From JBGPJM01 sp041485385 (GTDB taxonomy: Bacteria > Planctomycetota > Phycisphaerae > Phycisphaerales > UBA1924), in assembly GCA_041485385.1 (NCBI GenBank), contig JBGPJM010000032.1:1-31051 (forward strand): a DNA stretch of 31,051 nucleotides, in the 5' to 3' direction. The notes beneath the pieces are model-generated. The model did not search any database. It had not been told where the DNA came from and saw only the letters and a list, made by a program, of their open reading frames with translations. The translations under genes were made by a program, and so were the position numbers. Positions 7,602-15,470 of this stretch are shown here, piece by piece. Numbering within the stretch: position 1 is the stretch's first letter; every line of letters begins with the position of its first letter.

Positions 7602-8043
7602 CCCCGCCTCCCTTGGCCGCCGTGGGGCCCGGCGCCGCCGCCCCGCGAGAGGCCGCCAGCGTCCGTTCCAGCCGATCGCGCGTCGGCTGGTCCACGCTCA
7701 CGAAGGCCGCGCCAAGGTAGTACGTCGGTGCGCGGTCGGTCATCGCGACCCTCTGCACGCGCACCCGTACCTCGACCGCCGCCGGACTGTCGCCGGTCGC
7801 CCCCTCCGGGAGCACGCGCACCAGTATCAGGGCCCCCTTCGGCACGAATACGCAGCACTGGATCCCCAGCCCTCCCTGGCTGCAATCCACCACCCGCGCG
7901 ACGACCATTCCCCGGGCATCCACCGCCGCCTTGGAGAACACCACCTGCTCGGCATGGGGCGCGTCGATCGTCAGGCGCGCGGGCTGGTCGCACTGATAGC
8001 GGCTGTGCTGACGTACAACAAGCCGTTCGGTCTGACGCTCCAT
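7594..8043 (-). CDS. PilZ-domain c-di-GMP-binding protein
   Basis: A protein of 149 residues consisting of one PilZ-like domain. The N-terminal RQHSR (11-15) matches the RxxxR half of the c-di-GMP motif. D53-x-S55-x-x-G58 matches the (D/N)-x-S-x-x-G half. YLGAAF (109-114) is the usual strand after it. The C-terminal 20 residues are a low-complexity Ala/Gly tail that overlaps the gspE start by eight bases. As first gene of the pilus operon it is well placed to couple c-di-GMP levels to the GspE motor, as PilZ-domain proteins do in other type IV pilus systems. That role here is inference. No convincing promoter was found in the 114 bases upstream. Confidence 0.85.
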   Translation of the reverse strand: MERQTERLVVRQHSRYQCDQPARLTIDAPHAEQVVFSKAAVDARGMVVARVVDCSQGGLGIQCCVFVPKGALILVRVLPEGATGDSPAAVEVRVRVQRVAMTDRAPTYYLGAAFVSVDQPTRDRLERTLAASRGAAAPGPTAAKGGGDA

Positions 8044-8157
8044 GTGACCGCTCCGCGCACGATTGGACGTGCCCGGTGCAATCGGCTGTTTCGGGACGAT
8101 AGTTCAGGGGAGATCGGACGTCCGGGTTATGAGGACCCGGCGCGGGCGGGCCTCCGG

Positions 8158-9342
8158 TCAATAGAAGATCTCGAAGACCCCATCCGGACGTGCCGTCGCG
8201 CCCCCGAAGCTCCACACCTGTACCCCGTCCGCCTTTCCCGCGCCGCCGTCGATTGGCCGGCCGTCCACGTCGAAAACCTGCCACGCCAGCGACCCGCCCT
8301 TCTGCCACCCCGTCCCATCGGTCCACACCAGCAGCACCTCGCCGCGCCGGTTGGCCGCCAGCCGGGGGTGCTTGCGCGTGCGAGATTCTCCCGGCGGCGT
8401 ACGCGGAGGTGAGATCTTCCCGTTGTCCGCGTCGTACGTCGCGAAGAACACCTGCCCCTTGTTCTCCCACCCCAGCCAGACGCCGCCGGCGGCCTCCCGC
8501 AGCGAGCCGCTGCTCATCGGGCACGTCTGCACGCGCCACTGATCCACGTCGGTCGCGCCGAACACTCGCCCGCCCGGCGGCGTGCTGAGCAGAACCATGC
8601 CGCGATCGATGCCATCCCCGGCGGCGCGGTACATCAGGAACATCCGGCCGCGGTCGTCGGTCATCGCCGCCATCCCGCAGCAGGCGCACGCGCCGCGCCC
8701 CGGGTCAACAGCCGCCTCCGGCGAGAACGTCGTGCCGTCGTCGGACGAACGGGCCACCCACACTCTGCGCCCGGCTTCACCGTCTTCCTTGGCGCCCGGC
8801 CCGTGCCCGTGCCAGGCGACCACCACCCCGCCGGCGGCGTCCGCCGCGATCGTCCCCCCGCCGTCGAGGTCCGTCGTCGCCGTCATGAGGTTCCGCTGCG
8901 GCTCAAACCGGCCCGTCGCCGGGTCCAGGCTCGTGTAAAGCATCGGGCACTGGGCGTACTTGCCCTCGGCGGGCTTCGTCGCCGCCTTGTCCGATCCGTT
9001 CCACGCGGCGTGAACCCGTCCGTTCCGCCCTATCGCGATCTGCGCCCCCCTGATCGTCCCGGCCGCGCACGCGCTCCCGGCCTCGCTGTTCACCCGAACC
9101 GCTGCGGTGAACTCCACCTTCCCGGGTCCCCGAGTCGCGTAGAACAGGTCGCCGGCGCGCGCTTCACCCTTGAAATACACCAGGTGGATCGTCCCGTCGG
9201 GCCCGCTCGCCACTTGGGGCTGGATCCCCCCATCCGGCACGCGTGAGACGACCACCGACACGTCGCCGGCCGCGTGCGCCGGGGCGAGTGCGGGCGGGCC
9301 CACCACAGAAAGAACGGCAACGATCGCCGTGGCTGTGTGCAT
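8158..9342 (-). CDS. Secreted sialidase-like (Asp-box/BNR) protein
   Basis: A protein of 394 residues with a signal peptide (hydrophobic 3-22, likely cut after AHA at 22-24). The rest is a repeated beta-strand pattern typical of six-bladed exo-alpha-sialidase-like propellers. A good Asp box, SSDDGTTF, lies at 199-206, and degenerate blades such as GRVHAAW, GVVVAW, GVWLGW and EVLLVW recur. A CACC cluster at 219-222 with further Cys at 92, 132 and 274 suggests disulfides or a metal site. A catalytic sialidase Arg triad cannot be assigned, so glycosidase activity is not claimed. The ATG at 9342 is the only start giving a leader. It is on the same strand as the pilus operon, 114 bases away, and divergent from the HD-GYP-like gene. 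Confidence 0.75.
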   Translation of the reverse strand: MHTATAIVAVLSVVGPPALAPAHAAGDVSVVVSRVPDGGIQPQVASGPDGTIHLVYFKGEARAGDLFYATRGPGKVEFTAAVRVNSEAGSACAAGTIRGAQIAIGRNGRVHAAWNGSDKAATKPAEGKYAQCPMLYTSLDPATGRFEPQRNLMTATTDLDGGGTIAADAAGGVVVAWHGHGPGAKEDGEAGRRVWVARSSDDGTTFSPEAAVDPGRGACACCGMAAMTDDRGRMFLMYRAAGDGIDRGMVLLSTPPGGRVFGATDVDQWRVQTCPMSSGSLREAAGGVWLGWENKGQVFFATYDADNGKISPPRTPPGESRTRKHPRLAANRRGEVLLVWTDGTGWQKGGSLAWQVFDVDGRPIDGGAGKADGVQVWSFGGATARPDGVFEIFY

Positions 9343-9504
9343 GCGCTGATACTCCGCCGTGCGTCGACAACGCGAGCCAGTGTACGCGACTGCACGCCGC
9401 CTTACAGGACGCGGCGCAACCCCGCCAGACGGCACCCCCCGCGCCGGGCGGGCGTCGGGTCGCCGCGCCCGCACACGGCAGGCATCGGTTTGGCCGATGT
9501 CCTG

Positions 9505-10740
9505 ATGAACTCCCAGGGATGGAGGCCCCCTTTGCTGCTGTGCAATCTGGACGACGCCCAACCGGGCATGATTATCGGGGCCTCGATCCTCCGCCCGGAG
9601 TCTCCGGATGTCGAGCTGCTCAAGCCCGGGGTAGTGCTGGACCACGGTCTCCTCGCGAGGCTCCGCTCCCTGGGGATCTCGCAGCTCTGGCTCCAGGACG
9701 GTCTGGCCGGCGACCTCTCCGCCGACGCGATCACGCAGATGAGCGCGGCCAAGATGGCCGTCTTCCACCAGCTCAAGACCGACATGGGCTCGCTCTCGCG
9801 CCAGACCCTCGGCGTATCGCAGGTGCAGTCCTACCGCCAGGTCATGATGGATCTGGTGTGTCAGCTCATGAGCAACCGCCAGTTCGCGGGCATGACCGAT
9901 TCGCTCTTCGCCGCCGGGCCCGGCCTGTTCACGCACAGTGCCAACGTCGCGTACCTTGCCGTGCTCGTGGGGATGAGCCTGGAGACGTACATCGTGAGCC
10001 AGCGCCGCTGGCTCCCGCCGAAGCAGGCCTGCGACATGGTCAACCTCGGCCTGGCCGCGATGCTGCATGATATCGGCAAGGCCGGCATGGGCGCGGAGCT
10101 GTCGCGAATGGGAGAAGTGCACGGTGCGCCAGGCGAGGCCGACGACGGGGCGTACCACGAGCACCCCACGCGCGGCTACCAGATGCTCCGCGACAGCCGC
10201 GCGGCCGCCCGTGTCACCCAGGCCGTGCTCAACCATCACCAGCGCTTCGACGGCTCGGGCTGGCGCGACGCCGCGACGGCCGCCGGGCGGACCCCCAAGG
10301 CGGTGCAGGCCGGCGCCGAGATCCACACCTTCACACGCATCGTCTCCGCCGCCAACGTGCTGGACAACCTGCGCAGCGCCGCCGATGGTGCACGCCTGCC
10401 GCCCGTGGCCGCGTTGAATGAGTTTGCCGGGCCGCGATTCGACGGGTGGTTCGACCCGACCATTCGGCGAGCCATGCTCCGTGCGGTGCCGCCCTTCTGC
10501 GTCGGAAGCGACGTGCGGCTCAGCGACGGCCGTCGCGCCGCCGTCATCCTGCCCAACCTGGACGAGCCTTGCCGTCCCATCGTTCGGATCCTCGAGGGCG
10601 GCATCGCGCCGGTCCAGATCGACCACAAGCTCGACCTCACTGACTACCCCGATCTGTACATTTCCCACTACCTCGGAACCGATGTGACCGGGTGGCTCTA
10701 CTCTCTGGCCGGCATCCGGGAGCTGCGGATGGCGGCTTGA
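9505..10740 (+). CDS. HD-GYP-like domain protein with altered catalytic residues
   Basis: A protein of 411 residues starting at an ATG at 9505; upstream in-frame codons run into the divergent gene's promoter region, and no clear ribosome-binding site is visible. The N-terminal about 70 residues (AQPGMIIG, LLKPGVVLD, LRSLGI) resemble the N-terminal module found before HD-GYP domains. The HD domain includes H144 (THS), H188-D189-I-G-K192, H220-P and H244-H245. The expected HHE is HHQ, GYP is replaced by GWR at 252-254, and the terminal ADxxDAL motif is AANVLDNL, putting Asn284 where the last metal-ligand Asp normally lies. The about 100-residue tail includes a PilZ-like or beta segment (VGSDVRLSDGRRAAV). 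It could be a weakened c-di-GMP phosphodiesterase or a sensor. Confidence 0.8.
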   Translation: MNSQGWRPPLLLCNLDDAQPGMIIGASILRPESPDVELLKPGVVLDHGLLARLRSLGISQLWLQDGLAGDLSADAITQMSAAKMAVFHQLKTDMGSLSRQTLGVSQVQSYRQVMMDLVCQLMSNRQFAGMTDSLFAAGPGLFTHSANVAYLAVLVGMSLETYIVSQRRWLPPKQACDMVNLGLAAMLHDIGKAGMGAELSRMGEVHGAPGEADDGAYHEHPTRGYQMLRDSRAAARVTQAVLNHHQRFDGSGWRDAATAAGRTPKAVQAGAEIHTFTRIVSAANVLDNLRSAADGARLPPVAALNEFAGPRFDGWFDPTIRRAMLRAVPPFCVGSDVRLSDGRRAAVILPNLDEPCRPIVRILEGGIAPVQIDHKLDLTDYPDLYISHYLGTDVTGWLYSLAGIRELRMAA

Positions 10741-10824
10741 CGAGCCGGTCCCACTCCTCTTGGTTCCAGCGTGGCCCCTGCCCCGGATAGGCTGTGCATC
10801 CGAACACGCTACCGGAGGTGCGGC

Positions 10825-12132
10825 ATGCTCAGACTGATTTCCCTGCTGTTGTGCGCCGTTCTGTGCGCCGGCGCATCAGCCCAGCCCGTCCAGCCCGCGC
10901 CCACGCCGTCCGATGCCGTCGCGGGCGTCCTCGACGACTGGCACGACGCCGCGGCCAAGGCCGACGAGCCCCGCTATTTCGCCCATTTCTCCTCCGACGC
11001 CGTCTTCATGGGCACCGACGCCACGGAGCGCTAGACCGCGCCCGAGTTCCGCACCTGGGCGAAGCCGTACTTCGACCGCGGCCGGGCCTGGAGCTTCAAG
11101 GCCCACGACCGGTTCGTCTCGTTCTCGCTCGACTCTAGGACCGCCTGGTTCGACGAGATGCTCGACACGCCCAACCTCGGCCCCTGCCGCGGCTCCGGCG
11201 TGCTGCTCCTTATCGGGCGCGAATGGAAGATCGCACAGTACAACCTCTCCGTGCCCGTTCCCAACGACCTGGTCGGGGGCGTCGTCAAGCAGATCGCCGA
11301 ATACGCGACCAAACGCGTCACGCCGCCCGGCGCCCTGGACCTGAGCATGCTCACCTTCAACATCCGTTACGCCAACAACGCCGACGGCGCCGACGCGTGG
11401 GAGCACCGCAGGGAGATGGTCGCCGACCTCATCAGAAAACGTGCGCCCGAAGTTGTCGGCGTGCAGGAAGCCCTGCGCGTCCAGCTGGATGATCTCGGCG
11501 CCGCGCTGCCGGAGATGGCGCAGCTCGGCGTCGGGAGGGACGACGGCAAGACCGCCGGCGAGTACGCCGCGATCCTCTACCGGAAGGACCGCCTGAAGGT
11601 CCAGGACCAGGGGACGTTCTGGTTCTCCGACACGCCCGAGGTGCCGGGCTCGAAGCACTGGGGAAACCACATCACGCGCATCTGCACGTGGGCCCGCTTC
11701 TCCGAGACCGCCGGCCCCCGGTCGTTCTACGTCTTCAACGTCCACCTCGACCACGAATCACAGCCCTCGCGCGAGAAGAGCTCCACCCTGCTCATGGAGC
11801 GCATCGGGAAGCGGTCCTCGCCCGACCCGGTCGTCATCACCGGCGACTTCAACGCCAGCGAGGACAACCCCGCCGTCACCCGCGTCAAGCAGGGAGCCCT
11901 GGCCACCACCTTCGTCGATTCGTTCCGCGCCCTGCACGCCGACCAGTCCGTCGTCGGCACGTTCAACAACTTCAAGGGCGACCCCACCGGACCGAAGATC
12001 GACTTCATCTTCGTGCCGTCGATCGGCGTCACGGTGCTCGCCGCCGACATCATCCGCGACGCCCGCGACGGCCGGTACCCCTCCGATCACTTCCCCGTCG
12101 GCGCCACTATCCGGCTCATGCCGCCGCCATGA
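10825..12132 (+). pseudogene. SnoaL-like/endonuclease-exonuclease-phosphatase fusion interrupted by in-frame TAG
   Basis: The start ATG at 10825 has GGAGGTG just upstream (10814-10820) and a signal peptide (MLRLISLLLC...GASA). The frame is closed by TAG at 11032-11034 (codon 70) and otherwise open to 12132, giving 435 codons. Residues about 35-150 are a SnoaL-like domain; the stop falls in GTDATER-stop-TAPEF, where relatives usually have Trp, so a single TGG-to-TAG change explains it. Residues 174-435 are an endonuclease/exonuclease/phosphatase domain with all expected residues: N179, E215, H307, D341/N343 (GDFN), D393 and H422 (SDHFPV). Downstream codons look selected, so the lesion is recent, is a sequencing error, or is read through. 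It may be cotranscribed with the transporter 54 bases downstream. Confidence 0.82.
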
Positions 12133-12186
12133 TTCCTCGGCTTCCCCACGCTCCTCGACCGCCCTCCGCGCCTACAACCCCTCCGC

Positions 12187-13470
12187 ATGCGCTCCCCCGA
12201 CCACGACCTCGCCCTCCCCCGCGCCGCCGCGCCCGTCTTCGCCGTCCGCCCGCGCCTCCTCGCCGCCACGTTCTCCCACGGCGCGGTGGATTTCTTTTCC
12301 TTCCTCATCATCCCGCTCATGTCCATTCTCGAGGGCCGGCTCTCGCTCACGCACCAGCAGGGCGCCGTGGTCATCGCCGTCGGCTCCGCCTGCAGCGGCC
12401 TGATCCAGCCACTCGTCGCGTGGCTCAGCGACCGGCACGACACCCGTGCTCTGGGCACCGCCGGCTTCGCGCTGGCCGTGGTGGCCGTAGGCCTTGTCGG
12501 CTTTGTCACGACCTACCCCCTTCTGCTGCTCCTCCAGATGGTCGCCTGCGCCGGGATTGGCGCCTTCCACCCCGTCGCCGCCGCCGCCGTGGGGCACCTG
12601 GCCGGAGAGAAACGCTCGCTCGGCGTCGCGGCCTTCTATTGCGCCGGCATGGTCGGCGGGTTCTCCGGCAACATCGCCGCGCCCCTGTGGGTGGCGCACT
12701 TCGGGGCCGGCTCGACCATCCGCGGGCTTCAGTCCCTCGCCTGGCTGATCGCTCCGGGGATGCTCTGCGTCCTGTTGCTGGCCTGGGCCATCCACAGCGT
12801 CCCGCACCGGCACGAGGATGCCCACGAGCACCACGCCGCCCTGGAGCCCGCCGAGCGCGCCCGGCGCTGGCGGGCCGTGGCGATCCTCTACGTCGGCAAC
12901 GTGCTCCGATTCACCGTCGATGTCGCCGTCATTACCCTGGTCATCCGCTGGAGCGAGGAGATGGCCCTTCGCGCGGCCGGGGCGACCGCGCTCACCGAAG
13001 AGCTCCGCACCCAGGCCTCCACGCTCAACGGCCCCCTCCAGGCCGCCAAGCAGATCGGCATGGGCGCAGGGGGGCTCGTCGCCGGCTGGCTGCTCCGCGG
13101 ACGGAGCGAGAAGACCGCCATGATGCTGGTGCCGATCCTCGGCGCGGTCGCGATCGTCGCCATGCCCCTCGCGGGGTCGCTGGGGCCGGCATTCCTGATC
13201 ACGGTGGTGGCCGGACTCGGCTACGGCGGCGTCGTCCCGCTCACCATCTCGCAGGCGCAGCGCCTCCTGCCCCACCGCACCGGGCTCGCGTCGGGTCTGA
13301 TGATGGGGGGGGCCTGGGCGGTCGGCTCGGTCGGTGCCCCGCTGGCGAGCTGGCTGCACCATTCATTCGGCCTCGAGCGGTCGTTCGTGGTGGTCGGGGC
13401 GATGTGCCTGGCCACGGGCCTGCTGTCGGTCCTGCTCCCCCGCCCGCTGCAGGGGCGTGCGGGCCGGTAG
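12187..13470 (+). CDS. MFS transporter, fosmidomycin-resistance (Fsr) type
   Basis: A protein of 427 residues with about 12 hydrophobic segments in two halves joined by a polar loop at 204-230. HGAVDFFSFLIIPL (31-44), the LIQPLVAWLSDR stretch (72-83) and AFHPVAAAAVGHLAG (126-140) match the first half of Fsr-like major facilitator proteins. The MFS family exports small molecules by proton antiport across the inner membrane; substrate is unknown. The central cytoplasmic loop contains HRHEDAHEHH at 207-216, an unusual His cluster. The start at 12187 has no strong ribosome-binding site but is the first ATG that keeps the membrane topology. It follows the broken nuclease gene by 54 bases and precedes the HD protein by nine bases, so the three may share a transcript. 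Confidence 0.85.
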   Translation: MRSPDHDLALPRAAAPVFAVRPRLLAATFSHGAVDFFSFLIIPLMSILEGRLSLTHQQGAVVIAVGSACSGLIQPLVAWLSDRHDTRALGTAGFALAVVAVGLVGFVTTYPLLLLLQMVACAGIGAFHPVAAAAVGHLAGEKRSLGVAAFYCAGMVGGFSGNIAAPLWVAHFGAGSTIRGLQSLAWLIAPGMLCVLLLAWAIHSVPHRHEDAHEHHAALEPAERARRWRAVAILYVGNVLRFTVDVAVITLVIRWSEEMALRAAGATALTEELRTQASTLNGPLQAAKQIGMGAGGLVAGWLLRGRSEKTAMMLVPILGAVAIVAMPLAGSLGPAFLITVVAGLGYGGVVPLTISQAQRLLPHRTGLASGLMMGGAWAVGSVGAPLASWLHHSFGLERSFVVVGAMCLATGLLSVLLPRPLQGRAGR

Positions 13471-13479
13471 ACTGCCCCG

Positions 13480-14031
13480 ATGAACGTCGCCGAGGCCCGC
13501 CAGCTCATGGAGTCCTGGACCGCCAGCACCGCCCTGCGCGTGCACATGGAGTGCGTCGCCGCCTGCATGCGCGAGTACGCTGGCAGGCTCGAGCCGGCCC
13601 AGGCCGATCGATGGGAGATCGCCGGCCTCCTGCACGACTTCGACTACGAGAAGCACCCCAGCCGGGAGGAGCACCCCTTCGTCGGCGTGGAGCACCTGGA
13701 ATCGCTCGGCATCGACGGCGAGATCCGCGAGGCCATCCTCGGCCACGCCGACTACAGCGGCGTCGCCCGGAGCACCCCCATGGCCAAGTCGCTGTACGCC
13801 GTCGACGAACTGTCCGGCTTCATCGTCGCCTGTTCCAAGGTCCGCCCCAATGGCATCGCCGACCTCGAGCCAAAGAGCGTCAAGAAGAAGCTCAAGGACA
13901 AGTCCTTCGCCGCCGCCGTCAACCGCGAGGGCATCGCCCGCGGCATCGCCGAGCTGGGCGTCGACGAGACCGAGCATATCCAAACGTGCATCAACGCCAT
14001 CCGGGCCGGCGCGACCCGACTCGGCGTGTAG
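13480..14031 (+). CDS. HD-domain hydrolase (HDIG type)
   Basis: A protein of 183 residues built around one HD domain. H22 (RVHME), H52-D53 (LLHDFDYEKHP), H89 (LGHAD) and D109 (AVDELSGF) provide a complete metal-binding set. The pattern LHDFDYE-x-HP is characteristic of a small family of HD proteins annotated as HDIG-domain or hydrolase proteins, probably cytoplasmic metal-dependent phosphohydrolases; the substrate is unknown. The C-terminal third contains KKKLKDKSFAAAVNRE, a basic helix also typical of this family. The ATG at 13480 lies nine bases after the MFS stop. The gene ends two bases from the converging stop of the first amidohydrolase gene, leaving no room for a terminator. Confidence 0.83.
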   Translation: MNVAEARQLMESWTASTALRVHMECVAACMREYAGRLEPAQADRWEIAGLLHDFDYEKHPSREEHPFVGVEHLESLGIDGEIREAILGHADYSGVARSTPMAKSLYAVDELSGFIVACSKVRPNGIADLEPKSVKKKLKDKSFAAAVNREGIARGIAELGVDETEHIQTCINAIRAGATRLGV

Positions 14032-14033
14032 CC

Positions 14034-15467
14034 CTACTGCTCCTGCCCGAGCCGGCGCGGCCAGGCATCCTTCGGCGGCGGGGCGTTCTCATCCCCGCCC
14101 GTCCGAATGTGCTGGAAGAGCGTCTCCTTCTCTTTGTCGTATGCCACTCGCCCGTTCACGATCGTCCATCGGGCGATCGTCGTGTAGTGCAGCAGGTCGC
14201 CGGTGACGATCGCAAAGTCCGCGTCCTTCCCGACCTGGATCGAGCCGACCCGGTCGTCGATTCCCAGGATCCTCGCGGCGTCAAGCGTGATCGACCGCAC
14301 CGCCGCATCCTCCGGCAGCCCGCCCCGCACGCCGAACGCCGCCTCGAGGTTGAGCTGCAGAAGATCCCGCCCGCCTAGCCCACCGAAGCTCACCCCCGCC
14401 TGCGACGGCACGATCGCCACCGGCACCCCGTGCCCGTACAGGATCGCCGCGTTCTCGATCGTCCCGCCGTTGGGGCGCATGAGCCGCTTGTCGGGGTCGT
14501 CGCGCGTCCGCGGCGTCACGATCGCCCAGACCCCTGCGCGGGCCATGCGCGGCGCCACCGTCCACCCCTCGCGGGCGCCGCGGACCACCACCCTGATCCC
14601 GAACTCCTCGGCCAGCTCGCAGGTCTGCTCCAGGTCGTAGGCCAGTTCCGCGTCCGCCAGCGCCGTGGCCTCCCCCTTGAGCAGCTTCAGGTGCGTCGCC
14701 GCCTCGCCGCTCTTGGCCCACTTGTCGTCGGGCGCTTTGGCGTCGGGGTTGCGCGACCTCTCCTCCTCGTAGGCCTTCTGGTCACGGAGGAGCTGGCGGA
14801 CCTTCTCCAGCGACTCGCGCAGGCGTCGCTTAGCGGCGGGGTCGCTGGAGCCGTAGCGGATCGTCTCGAACAGGTTCCGCTTGACGACCATGTCCTCGAG
14901 CGTGCCGTAGGTGAGCTTCGCCGCGGTGTTGCCGGTGGCGACGGTGGTGATCCCCGCGCCAAGCGCCGCGACCAGCTGCGTCGTGAAGACGTCCGAGGTG
15001 TCCTCGGGCGGATCGCCGCCGAGCAGCGCGATGCTCCGCACGGCGATCAGCCCCGGGTAGACGTGGAAGCCGGCGGCGTCGATCACCTCGGCCTTCTCGG
15101 GGACCGGGACGCCCGGCCCGACCGCGGTGATCCGGCCGTTGGTGCAGACGATCGTCGCGTTCTGCAGCACCGGCCCGGAGACCGAGTGCACCGTCGCCCC
15201 CTTGATCGCCAGGAAGCGGTCGTCCTTCTTCTTCTCGGGTTTCCCACCCGACCTGGGCTCGGCCTCGCTCTGGCCCTCGGAGCCCGACCGCTGGTCGGGC
15301 GGCGGCTGATCGGGCGGACGCCGCCGCCGGGGGCGGTCGGGTCGGGGCTGGGGCTGCGCCGCCGGATCGCCCGGCAGTGACGAGTCCTGTCGCGCGGGCG
15401 CCGGCGGAGCGATGGCCAGCGTCGTGCACAGGGCAAGGGCTCCGAGGTACGAACGGATCATCCTCAT
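14034..15467 (-). CDS. Exported amidohydrolase-like protein A, metal site lost
   Basis: A protein of 477 residues. Residues 1-26 are a signal peptide, followed by a Pro/Arg/Gln-rich linker (about 30-80), then an amidohydrolase fold recognised by the N-terminal beta-sandwich (LQNATIVCTNGRITAVG). The C-terminal landmark ARILGIDDRVGSIQVGKDAD (398-417) also fits. The motif PGLIDxHxH is replaced by PGLIAVRSIA (138-147). His residues expected on later strands are absent (VVVRGAREGW at 293-302), and the TDxP loop is VPSQAG (353-358). Catalysis by the usual metal mechanism is therefore unlikely. A charged helix sits at 213-240. It is the last gene of the array and lies three bases after gene B. It may be a structural partner or pseudoenzyme; the fold assignment is firm and the function unknown. 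Confidence 0.85.
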   Translation of the reverse strand: MRMIRSYLGALALCTTLAIAPPAPARQDSSLPGDPAAQPQPRPDRPRRRRPPDQPPPDQRSGSEGQSEAEPRSGGKPEKKKDDRFLAIKGATVHSVSGPVLQNATIVCTNGRITAVGPGVPVPEKAEVIDAAGFHVYPGLIAVRSIALLGGDPPEDTSDVFTTQLVAALGAGITTVATGNTAAKLTYGTLEDMVVKRNLFETIRYGSSDPAAKRRLRESLEKVRQLLRDQKAYEEERSRNPDAKAPDDKWAKSGEAATHLKLLKGEATALADAELAYDLEQTCELAEEFGIRVVVRGAREGWTVAPRMARAGVWAIVTPRTRDDPDKRLMRPNGGTIENAAILYGHGVPVAIVPSQAGVSFGGLGGRDLLQLNLEAAFGVRGGLPEDAAVRSITLDAARILGIDDRVGSIQVGKDADFAIVTGDLLHYTTIARWTIVNGRVAYDKEKETLFQHIRTGGDENAPPPKDAWPRRLGQEQ

Positions 15468-15470
15468 CGA

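Noticed and set aside
9343..10668. An N-terminal extension of the sialidase-like protein on the minus strand
   Set aside because: It is antisense to the HD-GYP-like gene, and the ATG at 9342 begins a proper signal peptide.
11032..11034. Selenocysteine or pyrrolysine recoding at the amber codon
   Set aside because: TAG could suit pyrrolysine, but no pyl genes or methylamine enzyme context is visible and the surrounding motif expects Trp.
11688..14378. A plus-strand frame of about 900 codons overlapping the nuclease, MFS and HD genes
   Set aside because: Out of frame with three well-supported genes and composed of Arg/Pro/Ala low-complexity sequence.
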